A stretch of DNA of 64,000 nt from an uncultured Victivallales bacterium (GCA_944391115.1 CALXSJ010000017.1:1-64000); one strand, 5' to 3'. Positions 36,576 through 45,841 are shown, counted from the stretch's first letter. Numbers and translations are program-made. The notes: generated by a model not told the origin, from the sequence alone.

Positions 36576-39077
36576 ATGCCTTCCATGAAAGACACGATTA
36601 AGGAATCCTTTCTCAAACATCTGATGCTTTCCCTTGCGAAAAGTCCGGAACGGGCAAGCAATCTTGACCGCTATCAGGCGCTTGCGCTGAGCATCCGCGA
36701 TCTGATGGTTGAACGCTGGATCGCCACGAAAGACACCTACGAGGTCAGACAGCCGCGCACGGTCTACTATATTTCACTGGAATTTCTCATGGGCCGCACG
36801 CTCGGCAATGCGATGATCAATCTCGGGGTTTACGATGCCGCCGTCGAGGCGCTCAAGGAGCTCGGGCTCAAGCTTGAACTTCTGCGTGACGAGGAGGTCG
36901 ATGCCGGACTCGGAAACGGCGGTCTCGGACGGCTTGCCGCCTGCTTCCTCGATTCCATGGCCACGATGGAGCTTCCCGCTGGCGGATACGGCATCCGCTA
37001 CGATTACGGAATTTTCCGCCAGATCATTCAGAACGGCTATCAGGTCGAGGAGCCTGACAACTGGCTCAGCCGCGGCAATCCCTGGGAGATCCGCCGCCCG
37101 GAGCTGGCGCGCTCCATTCAGTTCGGCGGACGGGTCGAGCCTTATCCGAACGCGAGGAACAAGGACCGCCGGCGCTGGGTCGACACGCAGGAGGTTCTGG
37201 CGATGCCCTATGACACGCCGATTCCCGGCTACGGCACGAACACCGTGAACACGCTGCGTCTCTGGTCCGCCGAGTCCCAGTACGGATTCAACCTTTCCAA
37301 ATTCAACCAGGGCGATTACATCAGCGCGAATCTCGAGGGGGCGATGTCCCAGAACATTACGCGCGTGCTCTATCCGAACGACAACAACTACGAAGGCAAG
37401 GAACTCCGGCTCAAACAGCAGTATTTTCTGGTTTCCGCCTCGCTGCAGGACATCATGGGGCGTCTGCATCTGAACGGCGTCGACATTCATGAATTTGCAA
37501 AATATGCGACAATCCAGCTGAACGACACGCACCCCGCCCTGGCGATCCCCGAACTCATGCGTCTTCTGATCGACATTGAAAACTTCGACTGGGATGAGGC
37601 ATGGCGCATCTGCTCGGAAACATTCAACTACACGAATCACACGCTCATGAGCGAAGCGCTCGAAAAATGGCCGGTTGATCTTCTCGGCAGACTTCTGCCG
37701 CGCCATCTTGAGATCATCTACGAGATCAATTTCCGCTTTCTGCGCCAGGTGTCCACACGTTACATCGGAGACAACGACCGTCTTGCCCGGATGTCCCTCA
37801 TTCAGGAAAAGCCGGAAAAAATGGTCCGGATGGCATACATGTGCGTCGCCGCCAGCAAAAAGGTCAACGGGGTCGCCGCGCTTCACACGGAACTGCTCAA
37901 GCACGGCCTGTTCAAGGATTTCAACGATTTCTTCCCGGACAAGTTCGTGAACGTTACGAACGGGATTACGCCGCGCCGCTGGCTGAAGAAGGCGAACAAG
38001 CCGCTGGCCGCTCTCATCACGTCGCGCATCGGCGACGGCTGGGTGAAAAATCTCGGCGAACTCAAACAGCTGGAAGCGTTCGCCGGCGATTCCGGCTTCC
38101 TGGCGGAACTCGCAGCCGTGAAACGCGCCAACAAGGAGCTCCTTGCCGCATATCTGCAGAACGTCTGCGGCGTGAAGGTGAATATCGACTCGATCTTTGA
38201 CGTTCAGGTCAAGCGCCTTCATGAATACAAGCGTCAGCTCCTGAATGCGCTTCACGCGGTCTCGCTCTATCTGGCGATCAAGGACAATCCAGACCAGGAC
38301 ATTGTGCCGCGCACGATTCTTTTCGGTGCGAAGGCCGCTCCGGGATATTACATGGCGAAGCTCATCATCAAGTTCATCAACGCCGTTGGCGAGGTCATCA
38401 ACAGCGATCCCGAGGTCGCGGACCGCCTCAAAGTCATTTTCATGCCGAACTACCGTGTCTCCCTGGCTGAGAAAATCATTCCCGCAGCCGATCTTTCCGA
38501 GCAGATTTCCCTTGCCGGAACGGAGGCGTCCGGCACGAGCAACATGAAGTTCGCTCTCAACGGGGCGCTGACGATCGGAACGATGGACGGCGCGAATGTC
38601 GAAATTCACGACGCGGTCGGCGCGGACAACATTTTCATCTTCGGCATGAATGTGGACGAGGTCCGGAATCTCCGCAATTCCGGCTACAACCCCTACGACT
38701 ACATCAACCGGAGCGAAAAACTGCGCCGGGTGATCGGACTGATCGAGTCGGACTTCTTCTCGCCCGGCGAACACGGAATCTTCAAGCCGATTCTGGATTC
38801 CTTCCATTACGACACCTATATGACCGCCGCGGACTTTGAATCCTACTGCGAAGTGCAGAAATCCGTATCCGAGCTCTACCGCAATCCCGGAGAGTGGAAT
38901 CGCCGCTGCCTGCTCAACATCGCCAACATGGGCATGTTCTCCAGCGACCGCTCCATTCAGGACTACGCGACGAAAATCTGGCATGTCAAACCCGTCAAGG
39001 TGGAAATGGAGGAGCCCGCCGCGGCGGGAAGCTGTCCCTGTGAAACTCCGCGCCGCAGCAAGGCGAAAAGGAAATGA
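36576..39077 (+). CDS. glgP: Glycogen/maltodextrin phosphorylase
   Basis: An 833-residue GT35 phosphorylase that releases glucose-1-phosphate from alpha-1,4-glucans. The active-site blocks are EVDAGLGNGGLGRLAACFLD, QLNDTHPALAIPELMR, NVTNGITPRRWL, KRLHEYKRQLLNALH and the PLP-lysine region EASGTSNMKFALNGALTIG. Length and block order match bacterial GlgP. ATGAGGAGAACGCC sets the start. It is followed with a four-base overlap or close spacing by a nucleoside deoxyribosyltransferase-like gene. The last ~20 residues are a Pro/Ala-rich basic tail. Confidence 0.95.
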   Translation: MPSMKDTIKESFLKHLMLSLAKSPERASNLDRYQALALSIRDLMVERWIATKDTYEVRQPRTVYYISLEFLMGRTLGNAMINLGVYDAAVEALKELGLKLELLRDEEVDAGLGNGGLGRLAACFLDSMATMELPAGGYGIRYDYGIFRQIIQNGYQVEEPDNWLSRGNPWEIRRPELARSIQFGGRVEPYPNARNKDRRRWVDTQEVLAMPYDTPIPGYGTNTVNTLRLWSAESQYGFNLSKFNQGDYISANLEGAMSQNITRVLYPNDNNYEGKELRLKQQYFLVSASLQDIMGRLHLNGVDIHEFAKYATIQLNDTHPALAIPELMRLLIDIENFDWDEAWRICSETFNYTNHTLMSEALEKWPVDLLGRLLPRHLEIIYEINFRFLRQVSTRYIGDNDRLARMSLIQEKPEKMVRMAYMCVAASKKVNGVAALHTELLKHGLFKDFNDFFPDKFVNVTNGITPRRWLKKANKPLAALITSRIGDGWVKNLGELKQLEAFAGDSGFLAELAAVKRANKELLAAYLQNVCGVKVNIDSIFDVQVKRLHEYKRQLLNALHAVSLYLAIKDNPDQDIVPRTILFGAKAAPGYYMAKLIIKFINAVGEVINSDPEVADRLKVIFMPNYRVSLAEKIIPAADLSEQISLAGTEASGTSNMKFALNGALTIGTMDGANVEIHDAVGADNIFIFGMNVDEVRNLRNSGYNPYDYINRSEKLRRVIGLIESDFFSPGEHGIFKPILDSFHYDTYMTAADFESYCEVQKSVSELYRNPGEWNRRCLLNIANMGMFSSDRSIQDYATKIWHVKPVKVEMEEPAAAGSCPCETPRRSKAKRK

Positions 39078-39085
39078 GGGCCGCC

Positions 39086-39511
39086 ATGGAAAACCGGAGA
39101 AAAACCATTTATCTGAGCGGACCGATCATGGACGAGTTCCACGGGGCCGCGCGCGCATGGCGCGAGGAGGCGAAGAAACTGCTTTCCCCGGACTTCCGCC
39201 TGCTGGACCCGATGCGCCGTCAGTTTGTGGACCGGCAGGTGGACAGCGCCAACGAGATCGTCGAATTCGATCTGCAGGACGTCCGCGACGCGGATATCAT
39301 TCTGGTCAACTACAACAAGCCTTCCATCGGAACCTCCATGGAAGTGTTTTATGCCGCCTACTGCAAAGGGAAGTTCGTGGTTGCCTTTTCCCCGTTCTCC
39401 TTTGAGAACTGCAGTCCGTGGATTGTGAAGTTCTCGACGAAAATCCTGCCGTCCCTAGAGGACGCGTGCAGTTACATCAAAAACAACTTCGGCCCCTGCT
39501 GCGGGGATTGA
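39086..39511 (+). CDS. Nucleoside 2-deoxyribosyltransferase-like protein
   Basis: A 141-residue protein whose start TIYLSGPIMD, followed by WREEAKKLL, EFDLQDVRDADIILVNY and GTSMEVFYAAY, follows the nucleoside 2-deoxyribosyltransferase/RCL fold. In that family the Asp-x-Asp and the Glu near GTSMEV take part in catalysis. An ATG at 39074 overlaps the glgP stop (ATGA); I prefer the one at 39086 because GAGG lies seven bases before it. The exact substrate (deoxyribosyl transfer or 5'-monophosphate hydrolysis) is not evident. Confidence 0.75.
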   Translation: MENRRKTIYLSGPIMDEFHGAARAWREEAKKLLSPDFRLLDPMRRQFVDRQVDSANEIVEFDLQDVRDADIILVNYNKPSIGTSMEVFYAAYCKGKFVVAFSPFSFENCSPWIVKFSTKILPSLEDACSYIKNNFGPCCGD

Positions 39512-39529
39512 AAGGGAGAGGGTTCCATC

Positions 39530-39883
39530 ATGAAACTGACCGATGAAATTGTCAAGGCGCTCCAGGGATGCATTGAGGAGGGGTTTGAATCGGTTTCCGA
39601 TTTTGCGAAATTCGCAAATGTCAGCGGAAACACGATTTCAAAGTATCTCCGCCGGGAAACGGACTCCATCAAGGAGGATACATGGAAAAAAATCCATCCG
39701 CTGATCAAAAACTACCTGCCGAAGAAGAAAAGCGACACCCACAAGAAGCCGCTGGAGCTTACCTCCGACGAGAAGATCCTGCTCGACGCATTCGCCGACC
39801 TTGCGCCCGATGTTCAGCGTCAGAAACTTATGGAGATCATTGACCTCGCCAAGAAATTCAACCGGAAGAAAGCCGGAAAATAA
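39530..39883 (+). CDS. Small helix-turn-helix protein
   Basis: A 117-residue protein. Residues ~20-50 (SVSDFAKFANVSGNTISKYL) form a classic XRE-like helix-turn-helix, with the turn at NVSG. The C-terminal half is helical (LLDAFADLAPDVQRQKLMEII) and Lys-rich. GGGAGAGGG precedes the start. It is 18 bases behind the previous gene and convergent with a lytic transglycosylase gene. Probably a DNA-binding regulator; its target is unknown. Confidence 0.65.
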   Translation: MKLTDEIVKALQGCIEEGFESVSDFAKFANVSGNTISKYLRRETDSIKEDTWKKIHPLIKNYLPKKKSDTHKKPLELTSDEKILLDAFADLAPDVQRQKLMEIIDLAKKFNRKKAGK

Positions 39884-39908
39884 TCCGTCGTTCCGGGCGG
39901 AAGGGGCT

Positions 39909-40562
39909 TCACAGTGCGGACGCATCCGGGGGTGCGGGCTGCGGGATGGGCCTCTGTCCCGCATCGGACGAGGCGGCGACAGCAGCGGCGAACTGCACCG
40001 TGTATGCCAGATATTTGTCGCGGATGGCTCTGACATAATGCGAAGAGGCGGAACGCGAGATGGCCAGTTCCCGGTTTCCTCCGTACCGCCTGATCCAGCG
40101 GCGCACCCGGCCCGGCCCCGCATTGTATTCTCCCAAGGCGAGGAGAAGCGCATGGGAACTCCGGCTCCATTTCCGGAAGGCACGGGCGAAGTACCAGGTT
40201 CCGATTTCAATGTTGACATAAGGATCGAACACGTCGGCGCGGCGCGGTGTTTTCACGCCTCTTGCCCTGGCCCAGTCGCGGACGACATCCATCTTGACCT
40301 GCATGAGTCCGATTTCACCGTCCTTTCCCTGCGCCAGAGGACGGAAGCGGCTTTCATGCCATACCATGGCTTTGATCAGAAGAGGATCGACATTGTGGCG
40401 CGCGGCAGTTGCGCCGATGATCGCGTCAAAGCGGTTTTCCACTGGTTCTTCCGCGGATGCGGAAGCGCAGGCACACGTCAGCGCCAGCACGGCAGTGATG
40501 CGCAGAATTCCGCGCAGGCACATGCGTGCAGCGGCGCCGCCGGACAGATCCGACAGTCCCAT
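39909..40562 (-). CDS. Lytic murein transglycosylase (SLT domain)
   Basis: A 217-residue protein with an N-terminal hydrophobic export signal (about residues 15-35, ending in CASASA). A goose-type SLT domain follows: AARHNVDPLLIKAMVWHESRF with the catalytic Glu in HESRF, then GEIGLMQVK and ALGEYNAGPGRVRRW. It cleaves the MurNAc-GlcNAc bond in peptidoglycan. The start at 40562 has GAAAGGA upstream. The Pro-rich tail after the domain is short and probably disordered. Confidence 0.88.
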   Translation of the reverse strand: MGLSDLSGGAAARMCLRGILRITAVLALTCACASASAEEPVENRFDAIIGATAARHNVDPLLIKAMVWHESRFRPLAQGKDGEIGLMQVKMDVVRDWARARGVKTPRRADVFDPYVNIEIGTWYFARAFRKWSRSSHALLLALGEYNAGPGRVRRWIRRYGGNRELAISRSASSHYVRAIRDKYLAYTVQFAAAVAASSDAGQRPIPQPAPPDASAL

Positions 40563-40677
40563 TTTTTTTCCTTTCTTTCCTTGTTCCTTTCGGAAGATGC
40601 CTTTGCACACGTTCCTGTGAGCGCCCCGTGTCCGGCGGCTCCGCGTGCAATGCCAGGTCATGACACGGAATTTTTCT

Positions 40678-41216
40678 TTAAATTAACACGGATGCGGAAA
40701 AAAACAAGAAAAGGCGCGGAAAAAAGATGTTGAAATGCTGGAGCCGGAATATGAATGTCCCGGATGTCCTGCATGCGCCGGTGTCTCTCCGGAGGGCAGG
40801 GGGGTATCCCGCCGGGGCATGCCGGTCTCCCGGATCGGCGCAAAGGAGGAGCGGAGCGAGGTGCGCCCCGGCGGAAGTGCCGAACACGGCGATTTTTCAA
40901 GGACCGCTTCAGTTTTTTCAGACAGGTGATGAAGCGGTCGTGGGATTCACGAATGTCCCGCAGCTGGTCGAATGCCGTCCCGCCTTGCTCGTCCGCGAAA
41001 CGGACCGGGCCGGCGGGCGGTAGTCCGTGGAGGCGCAGAGATAACCGAGTCCGCAGCAATGTTCCATGATGGCATGATAAGCGGTTCTCGAGCCTGCGCA
41101 CCAGCCTCCGCCGTGAACGAAAAAGAGTGCGGTGTTGCGGCTCGCTGCTTCCGGTTGAATACGCGTCCGGGCCGCAAGGGGGAGTCCAGATGGAAAAAGC
41201 GGAATTCATGTTTCAT
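40678..41216 (-). pseudogene. Decayed alpha/beta hydrolase (acetyl-esterase type)
   Basis: The pieces of one esterase are spread over different reading frames of the minus strand. The start lies at 41216. The oxyanion-hole phrase FFVHGGGWCAGS is near 41120. ADEQGGTAFDQLRDIRESHDRF is near 40970 in another frame. The nucleophile elbow VFGTSAGAHLAPLLL is near 40880 in the frame of the second piece. At least three frameshifts are needed and the C-terminal His region is missing. It starts 14 bases after the MFS gene stop, so it was once the second gene of that operon. Confidence 0.75.
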
Positions 41217-41229
41217 GGCGGATTCCCCT

Positions 41230-42492
41230 TCAGGGCGTCGAGGATGCGCAGTTGATTCCGTTTGTTTCCCGCAGCCGGAATGCGTTTCCGGCCACGATGC
41301 ACGAGAGCAGGAAGAGGAGTCCGAAAAGGGCCAGATATGAGTTCCTCCCGTAGATTTGAGTCCCGTTGCAGAGCAGCGGCGGGAAGAGATCCATCAGAAG
41401 TCCGGCTGCGGTGCCGAGCAGAGCAACCATGATGTAGTTTCCGAAGTTGAGGAAGCTCACGGAAACTCCGGTCACGTTCGGCGTGTTGGTCTCCCGCAGC
41501 AGGGAGATTGTGACCGGCGTGATGTTTGCCGTAACGGTCAGAATGCAGAAGACGAGGGCGAGCCACGGCGTCCTGAAATCGAAGACGATGGCAAGAAGCA
41601 ATATAAAAAATGAGGCTGTACATCCGATTCCCGCCGTCCGGACAAAGATTCTGCGGCGGTTTCCGAAAACCGTGCTGAGAGCGCCGGAGGCGAAACTTGA
41701 AAGCGCGGAAAGAACTCCAAGCAGGGAGAGCATCCACGCGGCGCCGGTTTCCTCCATTGTACAGAAATCCTCCAGGAATTTTTTCCCGATGACCGTCTGG
41801 ATCAGATAATACAGTCCGAAGTTGCATCCGGAGAACAGGAAGATGTTCCGGTTGTGGCGGCGTTTGAGCAGTTCGAGAAACGGCGTGAAGCTGAACGGCA
41901 CGCTCTGAATGCGCGGCATTTTCAGCGTGAGCTTGATCCCTGCGAAAATCAGATAGGCGAGAATGGTTGCCGCCGCCGTGATCGCCAGCATCATGCGCCA
42001 GCCGATGATTTGCACGCCGGCAATGAACGGGGCGTTCGCCACGATTCCTCCCGCGTAGCCGATCAGGATCAGAAGCCCGAGCATGACCGTGAATTTCCGG
42101 TTGAATGTGCGGGCGATCTCTTTGACGAGGCTCAGATAAATCGTGCTGGCGCCGAGGCCGGTTGCCGCTCTGCTGAAGTAAAGCATGTAAAGGGTGTCCG
42201 AAAAGGGGAATGCTGCAGAGCCCGCACAGAACAGGAGTGCGCCGCCTGCAATTACGCGGCAGCCGCCGAAGCGGTCGACGAGCAGTCCGATGACGAGCTG
42301 ATTCAGCGCATAGACATACATGAATGCCGCGCCGAGGTTTGTAATGCCGGAGGCGGAAACCTGGAGGCTTCTTTGCAGTTCATCGAAAATCGATCCGGGA
42401 ACGGCGACTCTCTGCACGTTGGCGAAAAAGTAAAGGAATGATCCGCAGAGCAGAAGGAGCCACAGGCGGAACTTCCTGTGTACGACCGGCAT
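41230..42492 (-). CDS. MFS transporter
   Basis: A 420-residue major facilitator protein with about 12 membrane segments. The loop-2 signature appears as GLLVDRFGGCRVIAGG, and a similar RFG-x-NRRR-like loop between segments 8 and 9 is SGALSTVFGNRRR. The start at 42492 has CAGGA upstream; a TTG two codons earlier is also possible. The adjacent broken esterase suggests the pair once imported and cleaved an acylated compound. Substrate not identifiable. Confidence 0.8.
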   Translation of the reverse strand: MPVVHRKFRLWLLLLCGSFLYFFANVQRVAVPGSIFDELQRSLQVSASGITNLGAAFMYVYALNQLVIGLLVDRFGGCRVIAGGALLFCAGSAAFPFSDTLYMLYFSRAATGLGASTIYLSLVKEIARTFNRKFTVMLGLLILIGYAGGIVANAPFIAGVQIIGWRMMLAITAAATILAYLIFAGIKLTLKMPRIQSVPFSFTPFLELLKRRHNRNIFLFSGCNFGLYYLIQTVIGKKFLEDFCTMEETGAAWMLSLLGVLSALSSFASGALSTVFGNRRRIFVRTAGIGCTASFFILLLAIVFDFRTPWLALVFCILTVTANITPVTISLLRETNTPNVTGVSVSFLNFGNYIMVALLGTAAGLLMDLFPPLLCNGTQIYGRNSYLALFGLLFLLSCIVAGNAFRLRETNGINCASSTP

Positions 42493-42701
42493 GTTCAATT
42501 TCCTGTTCAGACCTCCTGTTTGCGGCGGCAGTCTTCCCTCCGCCGGCAGAGCGGCGGCGGATTCCTTTCCGTGCGTTTGCGCATACTGTAATGCCGTCTT
42601 CCGGGAGATTCAAGGCGTGATTTCGCTTTCTTTGCAATTTGTAAACAGGACGCGGCGATGTATATTGTCCGGACGTAATTTCAACCCCGGGAGACGACGC
42701 A

Positions 42702-43253
42702 ATGTGGTTTGCTTTGAAAATCGTGATTTATCTGCTGGCTGCGGGCGGGATTCTCGCCTGGTGCGCCGCGTCGTGGAGGAAAAGCCGGAGAACCGTGGAA
42801 AGATACCTGCGCTCGCTTCCCGCGTCCGAAGTGCAGGAACTTGCCGACCGTGCCGGCAACACGTATGAGCAGAACGCCTTTCTCTCCCGGAAATTCGGAA
42901 CGCCCTGCACTTCCGCCGTGTTTTATCCGGATCATCCGGACGGTCTTTCCGCGTGTTTCCGACGTTTGAGCGCGGTGCTGGATGAACCGGTTCCGCAGGA
43001 TGTGATCTCCCATGTCGCCACGGTTTACCGCGCAATGGAGAACGACACGCTCGTCGCCTATACGCTGGCCGTGCGTTTTCAGGGAAAGGAGACGGTTCTT
43101 GTCGTGTCTGTGAGGGCGCGCCGGGAGAGTCTTTCCGGGACCTATCTTCTGGATCCCGGGAGCGGTGAACTCTCCGCCGATGACTGGGTCCGGAATCCGG
43201 TTGTCGCCTTTTCCGGCCCGGTTCCCGAACTGATTGCGGGGATCCGCGCTTGA
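42702..43253 (+). CDS. Membrane-anchored protein of unknown function
   Basis: A 183-residue protein with one N-terminal membrane segment (residues ~5-23, LKIVIYLLAAGGILAWCAA) and a soluble alpha/beta-looking domain (ERYLRSLPASEVQELADRAGN, FLSRKFGTPCTSAVFY). GGGAGACG precedes the start. It lies 63 bases before an alpha/beta hydrolase gene on the same strand. No known motif. Confidence 0.55.
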   Translation: MWFALKIVIYLLAAGGILAWCAASWRKSRRTVERYLRSLPASEVQELADRAGNTYEQNAFLSRKFGTPCTSAVFYPDHPDGLSACFRRLSAVLDEPVPQDVISHVATVYRAMENDTLVAYTLAVRFQGKETVLVVSVRARRESLSGTYLLDPGSGELSADDWVRNPVVAFSGPVPELIAGIRA

Positions 43254-43316
43254 AAAAATCCGCGGAGCTGTCATATTATTCCGGAGTGAAAAACATCCGA
43301 ATGGAAAGGAATGGCG

Positions 43317-44090
43317 ATGTCACAGGATTTTGTCACGGATTTTCCCGGCGTGCGCAGCGACTGGAACGGTTATGCGCGCTATGATTTCAAACTCGACGGC
43401 GTGGACTGCATTCTTGTCAAACCGAATGTGCCGGAAGCGTCCGGCCGTCCCTGGTATCACCGGGCGCGTTTTTTCGGCGCCTTTCCGTTTGCCGATCTCG
43501 CGCTGCTCGAACGCGGCTGGAGCGTGACCCATACGGATGTCACGGAACTTTACGGCTCCCCGGAGGCGGTCCGCCGCCTGAACCGCTTTTACGATTTCAT
43601 GATCTCCCGGGGGTATCATCGCGGCGCCGTGATCGCCGGTTACAGCCGGGGCGGCCTGATTACCTACAACTGGGCGGCGAAATATCCGGAAAAGGTGGCG
43701 TGCCTGTATCTAGACAATGCGGTCTGCGACTTTAAAAGCTGGCCCGGCGGCATGGGGAAGGTCCGCCGTTACGAGGAGGAGTGGAAACGCTGCATGAAAG
43801 CCTACGGATTTGCCGATGAGCAGGAGGCCCTGGCTTACAAAGGCAATCCGCTGGATCATCTGGATGTGATCGCGAAAGCGCGAATCCCGGTGCTCCATGT
43901 GACGGCGATGAAAGACACCGTCGTGACCGCGGAGGAAAACGGCGAGATCGCGGTGAAACGCCTGAAGGAACTCGGCGGCATTGTCGAGGTGATCCGCAAG
44001 CCTTCCGCCGATCATCATCCGCACTGTCTGGAGAATCCGCAGCCGATCGTCGACTTCGTGGAGCGTTACTGGAACCGCTGCGGATCATGA
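43317..44090 (+). CDS. Alpha/beta hydrolase
   Basis: A 257-residue hydrolase. The nucleophile elbow is GYSRGG, the likely acid is the Asp in HVTAMKDTVV, and the His is in SADHHPHCLE. The oxyanion side and the WSVTHTDVTELYGSPEAV region resemble uncharacterised sialate-esterase-like or lysophospholipase-like family members. There is no signal peptide. The ATG at 43317 has AAAGGA six bases upstream; the one at 43311 is too close to it. Substrate unknown. Confidence 0.75.
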   Translation: MSQDFVTDFPGVRSDWNGYARYDFKLDGVDCILVKPNVPEASGRPWYHRARFFGAFPFADLALLERGWSVTHTDVTELYGSPEAVRRLNRFYDFMISRGYHRGAVIAGYSRGGLITYNWAAKYPEKVACLYLDNAVCDFKSWPGGMGKVRRYEEEWKRCMKAYGFADEQEALAYKGNPLDHLDVIAKARIPVLHVTAMKDTVVTAEENGEIAVKRLKELGGIVEVIRKPSADHHPHCLENPQPIVDFVERYWNRCGS

Positions 44091-44124
44091 CTCCGTCCGC
44101 GCCGGCGGTTTTCCACTTTGTTTT

Positions 44125-44772
44125 TCAGAGAAACATCCGGGCGCATGCAAGGACCGCGCCCGTGATGACGGGAATGGTGAAGTTGTCGTCGAGCCGCAGC
44201 TGTTTTTCGAACAGTTCCGCCGCCGCTGCGGGAAAGATTCCGATCGCGCCGGCAAGATAAAATACGGGCGGCATGCCGGAGATCAGAAGAAACAGCGCGC
44301 ACCCCGCATAGCCTGCGATCAGAAACGCAATCACGCCTTCCAGGGATTTCCCGTTGATGATCCGCGTGCGTCCGAACCTGCGGCCGACCAGCGCCGCCGC
44401 CGTATCCCCGAGCAGCATGACCGCCATGCCGCATGCCGCGATTTCACGGGGGAACAGCGCCAGCGTGAGACAGGCGGAGGCGAACACATAAGGTCCTCCG
44501 CTGATGATCCACTGTCCCTTTCGCGGAGCATTCCGCAGCATGCCGCCGAAAAAACGGTCGTAGAGCCGGACCAGCCATGGCATTCCCGACGCATAGGCAT
44601 GCTCCACCAGCAGGTTCAGCAGGAACAGAATCCCGAATGCGAGGCAGAGCGGGAGGCGCGGCAGAAAACACATCGCCGCCGGCATCCAGAGCGAGCTTAA
44701 ATGGACCAGCTTGCGGCGGAATTCATCCTTGTATGGAATGGGGGGGGCATTTTCGGTTTTCACAGCGGACAT
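44125..44772 (-). CDS. SEC59/DGK1/VTE5-type CTP-dependent lipid kinase or cytidylyltransferase
   Basis: A 215-residue membrane protein with about six hydrophobic segments. RRKLVHLSSLWMPA near the start and LLGDTAAALVGRRFGR...GKSLEGVIAFLIAGY are the hallmarks of the family that includes dolichol kinase, phytol kinase and CTP-dependent diacylglycerol kinase, related to CdsA. PVITGAVLA ends it. It phosphorylates or activates a lipid alcohol with CTP, exact substrate unknown. The start at 44772 has a GGGAG further upstream; an alternative at 44808 has none. Repeat copy C lies directly in front of it. Confidence 0.75.
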   Translation of the reverse strand: MSAVKTENAPPIPYKDEFRRKLVHLSSLWMPAAMCFLPRLPLCLAFGILFLLNLLVEHAYASGMPWLVRLYDRFFGGMLRNAPRKGQWIISGGPYVFASACLTLALFPREIAACGMAVMLLGDTAAALVGRRFGRTRIINGKSLEGVIAFLIAGYAGCALFLLISGMPPVFYLAGAIGIFPAAAAELFEKQLRLDDNFTIPVITGAVLACARMFL

Positions 44773-44824
44773 CCTGTTTTCATCTCCCGGCTGCAGCGTG
44801 TGTTTCATTTCAAAAAAATTTAGG

Positions 44825-44960
44825 TTGATACCGCGATGCTCTGCATCGCCAAAAATTGCTTCGTGCAGGACTCTCAGTCCTGCCGCGGTCCAGCTGCGTA
44901 AGCTGGTCGCCGGAGGCGAAATCCCCAATACCGCGCATGCTTGCATCGCGGTAATTTATT
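44825..44960. repeat. Dispersed structured repeat, copy C (complete)
   Basis: The most regular copy. Its outer ends are inverted repeats: ACCGCGATGC (44830-44839) and GCATCGCGGT (44943-44952). Inside are hairpins CGATGC-TCT-GCATCG, CAGGACTCTCAGTCCTG, CCAGCT-GCGTA-AGCTGG, and a terminal one CCGCGCATGC-TT-GCATCGCGG with one bulged C. The core CCGGAGGCGAAATCCCC is single-stranded in this model. It lies between rph and the lipid kinase-like gene. Confidence 0.88.
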
Positions 44961-44994
44961 GTCGCGGGGGGGCAGGCGCCCGGGATATTGCGTT

Positions 44995-45789
44995 TCATCG
45001 CAGAGCCTTGTCCAGAACGCTGCCGAGATTGCCGAAGGTTTTCGGGGAAGGTTTCGGGAGCGCCTCGTCGCCGACCGCCCTGCGCTGTTCTTCGAAGAGT
45101 CTGTCCAGTCCGCGTTTCGCCAGATTGAGCATCGTATCGAGTTCCGCCCGTGCGAAGGGTTTCTCCTCGGCCGTGCCCTGCACCTCGACGATCCGTCCGG
45201 ATTCGGTCATTACGACATTCATGTCCACGTCGGCGGAAGAGTCTTCCTCATAGCAGAGATCGAGCAGGCATTCCCCGTTTTTCATGCCGACGCTGACCGC
45301 CGCGACATTCTCGCGCATCGGAAAGGTCTGAATCAGTCTGCGTTCCATCAGATTCCGGAAGGCGAGCTGGAGCGCGACCGAGGCTCCGGTAATGGAAGCG
45401 CAGCGCGTTCCCCCGTTCGCGTCGATCACGTCGCAGTCGATGTAGATGGTGTTTGCCCCGAGCGCGACCAGGTCGATCACCGACCGGAAGCTGCGTCCGA
45501 TCAGACGCTGGATCTCCATGGTCCGCCCGCTCTGTTTGCCTTTGGAGGCTTCACGCTGGTTGCGCTGGTGCGTGGAGGAGGGCAGCAGTCCGTATTCGCA
45601 TGTCACCCAGCCGCCGGGAACTCCCTGCGCCCGCATCCACGGGGGAACGCCCGGTTCGAACGAGACGGCGCAGATCACTTTGGTCCCTCCGATGTCGATC
45701 AGCGCCGAACCGGCCGGATGCGCCAGATAGTTCGGGATGATTTTCACTTTGCGGAGCTGGTCGTTCGTGCGGGAATCGGATCGTTTCAT
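44995..45789 (-). CDS. rph: Ribonuclease PH
   Basis: A 264-residue 3'-5' phosphorolytic exoribonuclease that trims tRNA 3' ends. RSDSRTNDQLRKVKI, GGWVTCEYGLLPSSTHQRN, GRTMEIQRLIGRSFRSV, TIYIDCDVIDANGGTR and YEEDSSADVDMNVVM are the family blocks. Length is slightly more than the usual ~240. GAGGAAATGCC precedes the ATG at 45789. It follows the SRP RNA gene on the same strand, and repeat copy C follows it. Confidence 0.95.
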   Translation of the reverse strand: MKRSDSRTNDQLRKVKIIPNYLAHPAGSALIDIGGTKVICAVSFEPGVPPWMRAQGVPGGWVTCEYGLLPSSTHQRNQREASKGKQSGRTMEIQRLIGRSFRSVIDLVALGANTIYIDCDVIDANGGTRCASITGASVALQLAFRNLMERRLIQTFPMRENVAAVSVGMKNGECLLDLCYEEDSSADVDMNVVMTESGRIVEVQGTAEEKPFARAELDTMLNLAKRGLDRLFEEQRRAVGDEALPKPSPKTFGNLGSVLDKALR

Positions 45790-45841
45790 GGCATTTCCTC
45801 TTGTTGCGGATCGCAATTTCATGATTCTGGAAAAAGAAAGA

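Noticed and set aside
36774-38984. A 736-codon open frame on the minus strand inside glgP
   Set aside because: Antisense shadow of a conserved enzyme; the residue composition is random-like and rich in Arg, Val and Asp.
41680-41700. Further copies of the repeat core (GCCGGAGGCGAAA) inside the MFS gene and others
   Set aside because: Only the short core matches and it is in coding sequence; the flanking hairpins are absent.
44828-44955. Insertion sequence with transposase
   Set aside because: The repeat is only ~130 bases, encodes nothing, and no transposase gene was found in the window.
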